Source: a virus. Taken from it: DNA of 64,000 bases. Location: positions 1 to 64,000 of IMG/VR virus record IMGVR_UViG_3300006931_000005. One strand, 5' to 3'. Both the position numbers and the translations under genes were made by a program. A model generated the notes under the pieces. It was not told where the DNA came from, made no database searches, and saw only the letters and a list, made by a program, of their open reading frames with translations. This document shows, one piece after another, positions 38,487 to 47,032 of this stretch. Position 1 is the stretch's first letter; the number at the start of each line of letters is the position of its first letter.

Positions 38487-40834
38487 TCTCGAAGGCGACC
38501 ATAAAGAAGTACAAGCTCGACACGGAATCGCTTAAAACGCTGTTCACGGCGGACAAGCCGAGCAAGCCGATCAAGAGTCTGACAAACTTGATCGGCAACC
38601 GCATAAAAGAATGGCGGGAGCGAAATTTCTCCGACTACAAAATCTGGGCGGCGGTCGATTATGCTTACGACACGCCGTTCTCACAGACCACGGCCACGGT
38701 GCTCCGGCACATCATGTCGGAATGCACCAAGCCGGAAGAAATTCTGACCGCGCTCCGGGGCTGGGGGCTTTCGGATGAAACGCTTTTCACAACCGAGGTG
38801 GACGGCGACAAGAAAAAGCACCACCTGAATATGTCGGTGTTCACCGAGGTATTCATCCCGCTCGTCCGGGCCTACCTGACGATCCGGCTTTCAAAGATTT
38901 ACAACGACCGGAACATCTCGCCACTTTTCACCTATTCGCCGGTTTTCGCCACGGCTGAAAATCGCTTCCTCTGCGAAGTTCTTCAAGAGCTGGTCGAGAC
39001 CATGGCGACCAACTTCGGTTATCCGGCAGTGCTCCGCGATTTCATCTTCAACGCTCTGATGTACTCCGTCTCGCTCAAGTTCCCGGTCGAGCCGTGGACT
39101 GAATACAAGCAGGAGGATGCGGATGGCAAAGAGATCGTCGAAAAAGAGGGTGTGCGCTACGTCATTCCGCACGTCAGCCGCATTGGTTATGATCTGAATT
39201 TTCCGCTGCACACCCTGAACACCGGCACCGGCTGCTCCTACGCGCTTTACTGGGAGGTCACGCGCTGGGGTGATATTGACGAGGATGTTTTTTGGAATTT
39301 GGACAAGGTGCCGCACGGCACCAACTGGCTTGATCCGTCGCAGGGCTGGCATAATTATTTTACGGAGGTCTATCCGTGCTCGCTCCAGTTCCCGACCACC
39401 ACCGCTGCAATCAAGGGCAAGAAAACAAACCGTGAGGACATGGCGGCAGGCTTCTACAACAAGGATGACTACGACAGCGCGTTTTTTCAGACCTATATTT
39501 TCATGGAGCTGGTGCCCTCTGAATGGGGGCTTGGCGATTACGATAACAAGGTGTGGATGAAGTTCACGGTCGGCTCCGACCGGACGATCATATACGCCGA
39601 GGTCTGGCAATACCGACCAGTTGATTACATTGGTTATGACGCAGACAGCGGACGTGGCCGTAATGCGAGCTTGGCACTGGAGATCATTCCGTTCCAAGAT
39701 TTGACGGGCAATGCGCTGAACCAATTCCTGCTGACGATCAAGCGCAACCTGACGAACGTGGTTTTTTACAACAACGAGGCTGTTGATGAAAACCAGATCA
39801 AGTCCTTGAACCGCGAAAGCAATTCGCAGTATCAGCAGTTGAATTTTGTCGGCTTCGACGGGTTGAAGATGGAACGCGCTGGCGTGGACATGGGCAACGT
39901 GTTCAAGGCCGTGACCTTTCCATACGCTGATCCAAGCCCGGTGCTGCTTTCGCTCAACACGATCATCGCCGTGCTCGAACGGGTGCTCGTCATTTCCGCG
40001 CAGGAAAGCGGATCGTCCGCCAGCCATCAGCAGTCGAAGAAGGAAGTCGAGATCACCAACGCGAACACGAGCAATCGCGTTTCATACACGGCTGGATTCG
40101 TTGACGAGGGATCGGACGCATGGAAGCGGCAGCTCGTGGAAGCGGCCCTGTGTAACATGACTGGCAACGAGGTCATGGCCAACGTCTCGACCGACATTCC
40201 GGGCCTTGCCGATCTGGTTAAAAAACTTGGATTTGAATTTGTGAACGGGTTGCCGGTTGCGGGCGAGAAAAAAGTTCTGGTCAAGGGCAAGATTCCGGCG
40301 ACCAAGCTGGTGCAGTTGATCGCACGCCGGGCCGAGACCGACCGCGAAACCGATGCGGCCACGGCGCAGGCCATGTTCAACGCGATCTCCTCGATCTCAA
40401 ACAGCCAGTTCTTGTCCTCCGTCGTCGATCCAGCATCGCTCGTCGAAGCTCTGGAGCTCGCGTCGAAGCTCGCTGGTGCCGACAACGATTTCAAAATCCG
40501 GCTGAATCAGGACGGGGCCATGGCCGGTCAGGTTCAAAAGCTCATCGGCCAAATCCAGCAGCAGATCATGCAGGCCGTCGAGAAGGAAGTCGCGCAGCCC
40601 GCCGCCGACGCCATCGCGCAGCAAGGCCAGAAGAATAACGAGAATACCGCCAACATTGAGGCGCTGACAGCCGCGCTCGAAAAGATTCAGCAGATGATTT
40701 CCGCCAGCGCACCGTTGCCGACACCGACGGTCACTGCAAAATTGGCCACCGCACCAGCCCCGTCGGCTGCGCCCGCGCCAGCACTAGCACCAGACCTTAA
40801 TGCACCTCCAATCCAACCCCCTATCAGCGGCTAA
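38483..40834 (+). CDS. Portal protein (783 aa)
   Basis: Position between terminase and scaffold/capsid, size and layout fit a podovirus head-tail connector. The N-terminal helical region is AVDYAYDTPFSQTTATVLRH. A middle beta-rich wing has IGYDLNFPLHTLNTGTGCSY. A clip/stem region has LEIIPFQDLTGNALNQFLLT, then QSKKEVEITNANTSNRVSYT, typical of portals with long C-terminal helices. The last 120 residues are Gln/Ala-rich coiled coil and a Pro/Ala tail, as in barrel-type portals. It forms the dodecameric DNA-entry channel. Confidence 0.8.
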   Translation: MISKATIKKYKLDTESLKTLFTADKPSKPIKSLTNLIGNRIKEWRERNFSDYKIWAAVDYAYDTPFSQTTATVLRHIMSECTKPEEILTALRGWGLSDETLFTTEVDGDKKKHHLNMSVFTEVFIPLVRAYLTIRLSKIYNDRNISPLFTYSPVFATAENRFLCEVLQELVETMATNFGYPAVLRDFIFNALMYSVSLKFPVEPWTEYKQEDADGKEIVEKEGVRYVIPHVSRIGYDLNFPLHTLNTGTGCSYALYWEVTRWGDIDEDVFWNLDKVPHGTNWLDPSQGWHNYFTEVYPCSLQFPTTTAAIKGKKTNREDMAAGFYNKDDYDSAFFQTYIFMELVPSEWGLGDYDNKVWMKFTVGSDRTIIYAEVWQYRPVDYIGYDADSGRGRNASLALEIIPFQDLTGNALNQFLLTIKRNLTNVVFYNNEAVDENQIKSLNRESNSQYQQLNFVGFDGLKMERAGVDMGNVFKAVTFPYADPSPVLLSLNTIIAVLERVLVISAQESGSSASHQQSKKEVEITNANTSNRVSYTAGFVDEGSDAWKRQLVEAALCNMTGNEVMANVSTDIPGLADLVKKLGFEFVNGLPVAGEKKVLVKGKIPATKLVQLIARRAETDRETDAATAQAMFNAISSISNSQFLSSVVDPASLVEALELASKLAGADNDFKIRLNQDGAMAGQVQKLIGQIQQQIMQAVEKEVAQPAADAIAQQGQKNNENTANIEALTAALEKIQQMISASAPLPTPTVTAKLATAPAPSAAPAPALAPDLNAPPIQPPISG

Positions 40835-41111
40835 ACAGGCGATGGTACGCCGCACGCTCGATTCGGACGGCTTTCCCGTTCTGATCGAGGTTCTGCGTTC
40901 AAAGGCTTTTGAATTCGAGGTCGAAGTCGCCAACGCTTCGCTCACTTCAACCACCGGCTACGAGAACAAGGCGAAGGATTTCGCGCAGAAGGCCATCGCC
41001 GCGCACGCCGCCATCAAGCTGCTTACGGAAATGTACGAGCACGACAGCAAAAACAATTTTAAAGTTTCGACGGCGACACCATCGGAAAACACCAACACCA
41101 TAACCAAGTAA
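40800..41111 (+). CDS. Small head-module protein (103 aa)
   Basis: The frame begins at ATG 40800, overlapping the portal end by 35 nt; an alternative ATG at 40842 (MVRRTLDSDGFPVL) would avoid the overlap. The protein is helical (YENKAKDFAQKAIAAHAAIKLLTEMYEHD) and has an Asn/Thr tail. It may be a small scaffold partner or head protein because it sits between portal and scaffold. Neither start has a clear Shine-Dalgarno. Confidence 0.55.
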   Translation: MHLQSNPLSAAKQAMVRRTLDSDGFPVLIEVLRSKAFEFEVEVANASLTSTTGYENKAKDFAQKAIAAHAAIKLLTEMYEHDSKNNFKVSTATPSENTNTITK

Positions 41112-41115
41112 AAAT

Positions 41116-42555
41116 ATGCCAGAAGCACCCAAGACCGATCTTCCGAAACCCAACGCAACCACCGACGCTGAAAAGCAGGAGAATCGCACAGCGTTCATCC
41201 GCAACATCGTCGGCATCAGAAAGCCGAAGGAGAGCACCGAGAAGCCAGCAGAAAAGCCGGGTGACAAACCGGCTGAAGCCAAGCCCGGAGAAAAGCCTGC
41301 GGACAAACCCATCGCTGCCGCGAAGAAAAAAGTCACGGCTCCGAAGGCGGCTCCCGTTGCGCTTTCCACGGAAGATTTGGCGACCGCCGTTTCGACCGGC
41401 GTGCGCGAGGCTCTGAAGCCTGCGGACAAGCCGAAGGTCGAGGAGCCGAAGCCGACCGACAAACTCTCGGACAAGGACAAGAAGCGTTACGCCGTGTTCG
41501 AGCAGATGGAGAAAAACAATCCGACGGCGAACACCGGGCTGGCCAAGAAGTTTTTGGAAAACCGCACCAAGCACGAGGAGTATCAGAAGGCTTGGGAGGC
41601 AAAAAATCCGGGCAAGAAATTTGACATCGGCGAGGATGAGCACGCTGATTTCATCGCGGCCAACGATTTGACGTGGGACGAGGATGAATACGTCGAGGCG
41701 CTGACCGATCTGAAATCCAGCAAGGCGCTCAACAACGTGGAGGAAAAATTCAAGGGCCAGCTCACGGAGCAGCAGCGCCAGCGCGAGCAGGAAGAACGCG
41801 CCCGCGAAGAAGCCCCGCTCGTGATCCGGCATCAAGTGGACACGGCCCGGACGCTGTTCAAAAATCTTGGTGATGAATTCGCCAAGGTGCTGAACGAGGA
41901 CGGCAACATCAACATCGAGGAGGTGAAGCGCCTGTCGGAAGAAAATCCGATCTACAAGAAAACCGTTTTTCCGATGGCGCAAAAGGTCGAGGCATTCGCG
42001 GGCGAGCTGCTTCGCATTGCGCGTGGCCATACTTCGATCCGCGAGACCGAGCCGACCGCCGCTGAATGGGCGAAGATGAATCCGGCAGCGCGGGCGCAGC
42101 ATCTTTTGCACGCCGAGATCGTGAACTACGTCACGCAGCAGGAGCAAATTTTCGACCAGCTCCCGGATGAGAAGAAGATGAACCAGCGCGATCAAATGTT
42201 CACCACGTCCGAGAAATACTCGAAGATGACCAAGGCGCAACAGGCGAAGCACTGGGTTTTGCGCGACTCGGAATTGTCCGCGCTTTACGCCATGGACGCC
42301 TCCGTCGCCATCAAAAAATCCATCGAAGCCGAGGAGGGAAACTTCCGCCAGATCGCCGAGAAGCGCGGTCTCAAGCTTCCTGAAGCGCCCAAGCCCGGCG
42401 AGAAACCAGCCGAAAAACCTGTTGATGACAAGGCTGCGGATGTTACTGGCCGTCGTCCGCCGCCGTCCACTGTTTCGCCAAGAATGGCAACGAAGCCCGG
42501 TGAGCAGAAAGATGAAAAAACTGCTACCTATAAAGGACTTCTTGGACGAAGATAA
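41116..42555 (+). CDS. Putative scaffolding protein (479 aa)
   Basis: Directly before the capsid gene, strongly charged and Lys/Glu/Pro/Ala-rich: the first 115 residues are a disordered tract of 'EKPADKP'-type repeats, followed by long helices (RQREQEERAREEAPLVIRH) and another disordered KPGEKPAEKPVDDKAAD tract. Absence of Cys, high charge and position are typical of phage scaffolds that line the procapsid interior and then leave or are cleaved. No sequence family is recognised. Confidence 0.65.
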   Translation: MPEAPKTDLPKPNATTDAEKQENRTAFIRNIVGIRKPKESTEKPAEKPGDKPAEAKPGEKPADKPIAAAKKKVTAPKAAPVALSTEDLATAVSTGVREALKPADKPKVEEPKPTDKLSDKDKKRYAVFEQMEKNNPTANTGLAKKFLENRTKHEEYQKAWEAKNPGKKFDIGEDEHADFIAANDLTWDEDEYVEALTDLKSSKALNNVEEKFKGQLTEQQRQREQEERAREEAPLVIRHQVDTARTLFKNLGDEFAKVLNEDGNINIEEVKRLSEENPIYKKTVFPMAQKVEAFAGELLRIARGHTSIRETEPTAAEWAKMNPAARAQHLLHAEIVNYVTQQEQIFDQLPDEKKMNQRDQMFTTSEKYSKMTKAQQAKHWVLRDSELSALYAMDASVAIKKSIEAEEGNFRQIAEKRGLKLPEAPKPGEKPAEKPVDDKAADVTGRRPPPSTVSPRMATKPGEQKDEKTATYKGLLGRR

Positions 42556-42562
42556 TTCCAAC

Positions 42563-42583
42563 AGCGGAATATAACCCTCCGCT
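42563..42583 (+). promoter_or_regulatory. Hairpin just upstream of the capsid start
   Basis: AGCGGA (42563-42568) and TCCGCT (42578-42583) form a 6-bp stem with a 9-nt loop, followed by the A-rich AAAAATAAAATT and the capsid ATG. There is no Shine-Dalgarno. Such a 5' stem could define an mRNA processing site or stabilise the capsid message. Confidence 0.4.
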
Positions 42584-42595
42584 AAAAATAAAATT

Positions 42596-44320
42596 ATGGG
42601 AAAAGCACCCGCATCAATCGCCAACGTATTCCAACGCTGCTCGCCAGCGATCCGCTCCAACATCGCCGAATGCGGATCGGTAACTTTGTGCGCCAACACG
42701 AAGCCTGAAACGCTGGATGATCTGCTGAACATCTACACGTCGGACGGCGAATACCGCCTGCTGAATCATTTGCTGATGACGCACTTCACCATCAAGGCGT
42801 GCGGCACGGTCAAGCGGGGGATGCGTGATTTCTTCATGGCGAACCTGAAAACGACCCAGAAGTCGCAGATCAAGTTCGACCAGAACGAACGGGCGCTGAC
42901 CAAGGTTGCGCCGTTCATCATGGCGGATCAGAAGATTCCGCGTAACAACATTTCATGGCAGGCCACGGCTGGCGCTTCCGCTGACGGCGGCAACTGGTCG
43001 ATGCGTATGGCTTCCGCCGACGGCATCCCGGCCCACGCCCGCTATTTCCCGGCTGGCATGGTCTTGTTCGTTGTCGGCATCGGTGCCGGTGGCGTGAAGG
43101 TGAAGTGGCAGGGCGACGTGGTTTCATCCACGCTCTCCGCCGACGGCACATACGTCACCGTCGTAATGACTCCGCAGAACGCGGGGTCGTTGATGCCCGC
43201 TGCGAGCACGGCGAATCCCACGACCGGCGTGGCTTATCGCGGTGTCGCCAACGTCGGCAAGACCGAAAGCTACTGCGACGATACGCCCGCCTTGGTTGAC
43301 ACCAAGCGCGTGCCGTTCTGGATGCAGGATATGCGCTGGACGATGTGTACCTCCGAGCTGTTCAACGAATGGCAGGATTTGGTCATGGCGAACAACCCGC
43401 TGTACAAGGCGTACCAGTACATCCCCGAAGTCGAACGGATGCGCCAGATGGGTGAGGACTTTGAGGCCCGGCTGTTCAACGCCGCGTGGTTTCAGGCTCC
43501 GATCAGCGAGAAGCAAAACCTGTCGGAATACAACCAGCTTCCCGAACTGACGAACTACCTTTCCGCCACCGGGCTCGGTGTCGAAGGTGGCCGTTGCGTC
43601 GGTCGCCGGGCGAACATGGTCGGCTGGCTCGAACAGCTCCGCGAGTGCGACCGCTGGTTCGACGCGGCTGGTGCCCAGCTCAACCTGTACAGCATCTTTG
43701 ATGCGATCTACGCGATGTCCCGCGTCCGGGCCGGTATCGGCTCCATGGCGGCGAAACGCTTCGACGTGTTCACCGACGGCATCACTGCCGCCGCGATTGA
43801 GCAGGCGTTCATCGGCTACTACGGCGTGAAGTTTGGCGACAAGGATCGTTATCAGATGTACGCCAAGAGCGGCGAGAACGAGGAGCTGGGCATGGTGTTC
43901 ACCAGCTACGTCCTCGACGGTCGCAACACGGGCGTCACCCTGAACGTCATCACCGACTGGGCGTTCGACGACACGCTCGCGGATTTCGCGGCGATGAACC
44001 TGACGAACGCCGGTCGCACGCTGATGTTCTTGGACATGACGGGCATCTACTTGCAGGTCATCGAATCCGGCAAGCAGACGAATCACACGGGCGACATCAA
44101 GGCGCTGGCCGCTGTGGACGCGAGCTACCGCTGCGTGATCGAGACGTACACGATGGATACGGAGATCAACTATGTGAAGATGGCGGCGGTGGTCGAATGC
44201 CCGCAGGCATCGCTCATCATCGACAACTTCTCCAGTGACGTGCCGAAGTTCGCCAAGGCGGACGCCACGGGCCGTCCGAGCTACATCCCCGGCCACGTCA
44301 TCACGCCCTACGCGCTGTAA
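42596..44320 (+). CDS. Major capsid protein (574 aa)
   Basis: It follows the scaffold and is followed by a strong terminator, the usual place for the capsid gene of podovirus-like phages. The sequence is long, evenly composed and rich in aromatic and Ala residues: TLDDLLNIYTSDGEYRLLNH, VPFWMQDMRWTMCTSELFNE, MCTSELFNEWQDLVMANNPL and the C-terminal region SLIIDNFSSDVPKFAKADAT. It is larger than the minimal HK97 fold, so it probably carries an insertion or extra domain. Assignment rests on context and composition. Confidence 0.75.
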   Translation: MGKAPASIANVFQRCSPAIRSNIAECGSVTLCANTKPETLDDLLNIYTSDGEYRLLNHLLMTHFTIKACGTVKRGMRDFFMANLKTTQKSQIKFDQNERALTKVAPFIMADQKIPRNNISWQATAGASADGGNWSMRMASADGIPAHARYFPAGMVLFVVGIGAGGVKVKWQGDVVSSTLSADGTYVTVVMTPQNAGSLMPAASTANPTTGVAYRGVANVGKTESYCDDTPALVDTKRVPFWMQDMRWTMCTSELFNEWQDLVMANNPLYKAYQYIPEVERMRQMGEDFEARLFNAAWFQAPISEKQNLSEYNQLPELTNYLSATGLGVEGGRCVGRRANMVGWLEQLRECDRWFDAAGAQLNLYSIFDAIYAMSRVRAGIGSMAAKRFDVFTDGITAAAIEQAFIGYYGVKFGDKDRYQMYAKSGENEELGMVFTSYVLDGRNTGVTLNVITDWAFDDTLADFAAMNLTNAGRTLMFLDMTGIYLQVIESGKQTNHTGDIKALAAVDASYRCVIETYTMDTEINYVKMAAVVECPQASLIIDNFSSDVPKFAKADATGRPSYIPGHVITPYAL

Positions 44321-44343
44321 TTTGGTCATGGTCTGGTGTCAAG

Positions 44344-44376
44344 CGAGCGGTGGCCAAAAGCCGCCGCTCGTTTTTT
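44344..44376 (+). terminator. Rho-independent terminator after the capsid gene
   Basis: CGAGCGG-T-GGC (44344-44354) pairs with GCC-G-CCGCTCG (44360-44370), leaving a CAAAA loop, followed by six T (44371-44376). It is the strongest terminator in the window and lets capsid mRNA end separately from the tail genes. Confidence 0.9.
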
Positions 44377-44378
44377 GT

Positions 44379-44406
44379 TTGATAAACGACGGGCAGGCAT
44401 TAGGAT
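44379..44406 (+). promoter_or_regulatory. Leaderless-type promoter of the tail operon
   Basis: TTGATA (44379-44384), 16 nt, TAGGAT (44401-44406), then AAAAAC and the ATG at 44413. It begins three bases after the U-run of the terminator, so tail genes restart transcription here. The A of ATG is predicted to be the first transcribed base. Confidence 0.6.
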
Positions 44407-44412
44407 AAAAAC

Positions 44413-44844
44413 ATGGCTAAGATGTATTTCAAAAAGTTGAACACGGCCAATGTCATCGCTGACCGGGCCGGATCACCAATCGAGTGGGAATCCCTTGGCG
44501 ACCGTGACCGCACTGGCGTCCGGGCGCTGGACACCGAAATCGACGCGAACCTCATCGCCGACCTCGACAAATACGCCGACGACCGGGTGGGCGGCGTCAT
44601 CAGGATCAGCCCGGAGATTTACGAGGAGCTTAAAAAAAAAGAGGAGCCACCGAGAAAATCATCGGCGCAATTATCCGGGCTCCGTCTGGCGGCACAGCCA
44701 GAGCCGTACAGCCGCCCGTCGGTCGAGGCTGCTCCGTCTGCGGCGGCGGTCGAGTCCGCTAGTTTTCAAGAGCCTCCCCCTCCGAGTGCGTCAACATTTT
44801 TCGCCCGCACGCGCCGGGCTCAAGCCCAGAAACCAACTGAATGA
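44413..44844 (+). CDS. Small virion protein (143 aa)
   Basis: MAKMYFKKLNTANVIADRAG begins 6 nt after a -10 element. A folded N-terminal part (to about residue 75) ends with YEELKKKEEPPRKS, followed by a disordered Ala/Pro/Ser tail. It sits between capsid and adaptor and may be a head-completion or decoration protein. Stop overlaps the next ATG. Confidence 0.6.
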   Translation: MAKMYFKKLNTANVIADRAGSPIEWESLGDRDRTGVRALDTEIDANLIADLDKYADDRVGGVIRISPEIYEELKKKEEPPRKSSAQLSGLRLAAQPEPYSRPSVEAAPSAAAVESASFQEPPPPSASTFFARTRRAQAQKPTE

Positions 44845-47030
44845 ATCTTGGAGAATTAAAGGCGGAGGTTCGTGCAACACTTTGGCCGGATGGCGAGGCT
44901 GAAAATCTCATCGGGCCGCACGATAAAAAGTTCATTGAAGCCCTCGTCGATCTTCAAGAAGCGGTGCCCTGTCTGAAGATCGGCAACACCGACATCTACG
45001 CGCATTGCGCCACTTACTTCGATTGCGGCATGACCGTGTTCCCGGCCCCCCGTGGACAGATCAACGCCGTTTACACCATCGGCAAGCAGCAGGATGCGAG
45101 CGGTGTAGCCAATGGCACCTCGATTGGATCGGTTGATCTGCCCGCGTCACAAAACCAGTTATTGATCGACGATGGCGGCGGCAACCTCATCGCCCCGCCC
45201 GCAACGCAGGCTGACGTGGCCGTAATCCCGGCTGACGGCCTGTACACGATCCAAGTCCAGCAGAGCAATGCCGCGAGCTCGCTGTATCCCGCGAATGCCG
45301 CGCAGTATTTTCGGACGGAAGTGATTTACACGGACACGGGCGGCGTCGTGCAGACGATCCAGCCAGCGCCCTTGATCCACATGAACGTGTCGTCGAACAA
45401 CGGCTCCATGGTCATCAGCGCCAAGGCGGGCACCACGGTCTCCTGCCGGGTCAGCTCGTTCAATTCACCGCAGGTTGATGGCGGCATCGAGGTCATCGTC
45501 AACGTGCTGAAGGGATCGACAGTGAACAATGATGATTGGTGCTCAAAGGTTTTTTATGATCGTGTTGATTACTCACACCTCGAACGGTATGGCCGCATCT
45601 GCTCTCGCCAGACTTCTGGCATCCGGGCCATTGCTACCGCGCTGTTTGCCAGTCTGTTTGGTTGCGGACGATTCCGCCCAAAGTATTCCTATCCCGCCCC
45701 TGACGATGCCGGATACCAGCTCCTCCCTTCGCTCCCGTATGGCATCCATTACCCGCAACGCTCGACGGATGCTGGAGGTCGATCCCCCCGTGGCGTGTAC
45801 GCAATCCACCATGGCCGCGTTTATATCGCGCCGTGGATCGAGAGCACGGAATCAGTGGTCATCGAATGGAATGGTCACAAGACCGAATGGAGTGATACCG
45901 ACTCGGTTAATAGCCATCCGAAGTTCAAGAAAGCGGTGACGGAATTCGTGGGCCGCGAGCATTACACTTACTACGAATCAGATGACACTCGCAAAAACGA
46001 TTTCATCAAAAATTATGCGCTGTCCGTGCGCGAGCTCATCAACGACTGCCGGAACAACACTCGCAAATTCAGCCTGAATGAAGCCGGTGTTTCGCCATCG
46101 GCGGCGACCGGCAACGGCACGATCTCCGGTGGATCAGGCGGCGTCAGCGGCGGCGGATCGGGCAGCTCCGGTGGTGGTGGATCGGGCACGTTCTACAACG
46201 ATGAGCAGTCTTACACGGCGACGTGCCCTGCCGGTCAGACCGGCCAGTCGGTCACGTCCACAGTTTCAGCCGGTCAGGTGGGTAGCACGCTTTCCGTGGC
46301 GGACGCAAACGCACGGGCCTTGGCGCAGGCGCAGGCTGACGCGCAATCAAAGCTTTCATGCTCTCCGGCGTCCAGCGTGTTTCTGAACGTCGAGCAGACG
46401 TACACTGCCAACTGCCCCGGTGCCAACGGATCAACGCCCGCCTCGGTCGGCACTCCGGTCACGGTCACGATCCCGGCAGGCGCTTACCAGTCCGCCGTTT
46501 CGCAAGAGCTGGCTGACACGGCGGCTTTGCAAGCGGCCATGGAGCAGGCTAACGCCCAGCTCGTTTGCACGTTCTACAACGCCCCGCAGACAGCCACCGC
46601 CACCTGTCCGACGGGCACCACCGGCACGCAGCAGCAGGCCACGGTCGCAGCCGGTCAGTTCAACGATGTCACGCAGCAGGGTGCGGATGCCAAGGCGCTC
46701 GCCGCCGCCCAGACGCAGGCCACCGCCGCGCTTACCTGCTCCGGCACCACGTTTCAGGTCGGCAATACGCCGCAGACCGCCACCCGCGCCGGATCGGTTG
46801 TGCCACCGGGCTGTACGCGGGTTTTCACCTACAATCTGTCGGCGACCGTTTTGCAAAACACCTATGTCGCGCTGACAACGGCTGCAAATCAAATGGCAAC
46901 GCAGGCTTCTTTGAACGCACAAGCGCAGGCGGCGGCACAGAACGCCGTAGGATTGCTATACTCGCAGCAGCTAAACAAATTCATGGCCTCGAACTGCGGT
47001 AGAACTGGGCCGGGAACGATCCTGCAATAA
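44841..47030 (+). CDS. Head-tail adaptor-like protein with C-terminal DUF5977 repeats (729 aa)
   Basis: Residues 1-425 form a globular part beginning MNLGELKAEVRATLWPDGEA and resembling podovirus adaptor proteins by position and the 'LGELK..V...L' opening. A Gly/Ser linker (about 428-449) follows. From about 450 on there are three to four repeats of about 62 residues: TFYNDEQSYTATCPAGQTGQ, VFLNVEQTYTANCPGANGST, TFYNAPQTATATCPTGTTGT, each followed by 'AG....S...AD..AL..A...A...L.C'. These are DUF5977-type units with paired Cys, known from Bacteroidota and related surface proteins. The fusion suggests a displayed, receptor- or glycan-contacting appendage. Confidence 0.7.
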   Translation: MNLGELKAEVRATLWPDGEAENLIGPHDKKFIEALVDLQEAVPCLKIGNTDIYAHCATYFDCGMTVFPAPRGQINAVYTIGKQQDASGVANGTSIGSVDLPASQNQLLIDDGGGNLIAPPATQADVAVIPADGLYTIQVQQSNAASSLYPANAAQYFRTEVIYTDTGGVVQTIQPAPLIHMNVSSNNGSMVISAKAGTTVSCRVSSFNSPQVDGGIEVIVNVLKGSTVNNDDWCSKVFYDRVDYSHLERYGRICSRQTSGIRAIATALFASLFGCGRFRPKYSYPAPDDAGYQLLPSLPYGIHYPQRSTDAGGRSPRGVYAIHHGRVYIAPWIESTESVVIEWNGHKTEWSDTDSVNSHPKFKKAVTEFVGREHYTYYESDDTRKNDFIKNYALSVRELINDCRNNTRKFSLNEAGVSPSAATGNGTISGGSGGVSGGGSGSSGGGGSGTFYNDEQSYTATCPAGQTGQSVTSTVSAGQVGSTLSVADANARALAQAQADAQSKLSCSPASSVFLNVEQTYTANCPGANGSTPASVGTPVTVTIPAGAYQSAVSQELADTAALQAAMEQANAQLVCTFYNAPQTATATCPTGTTGTQQQATVAAGQFNDVTQQGADAKALAAAQTQATAALTCSGTTFQVGNTPQTATRAGSVVPPGCTRVFTYNLSATVLQNTYVALTTAANQMATQASLNAQAQAAAQNAVGLLYSQQLNKFMASNCGRTGPGTILQ

Positions 47031-47032
47031 CT

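Noticed and set aside
44500-47030. CRISPR-like or tandem nucleotide repeats in the adaptor gene
   Set aside because: The repeats are protein-level DUF5977-type units with diverged DNA, not identical spaced repeats.
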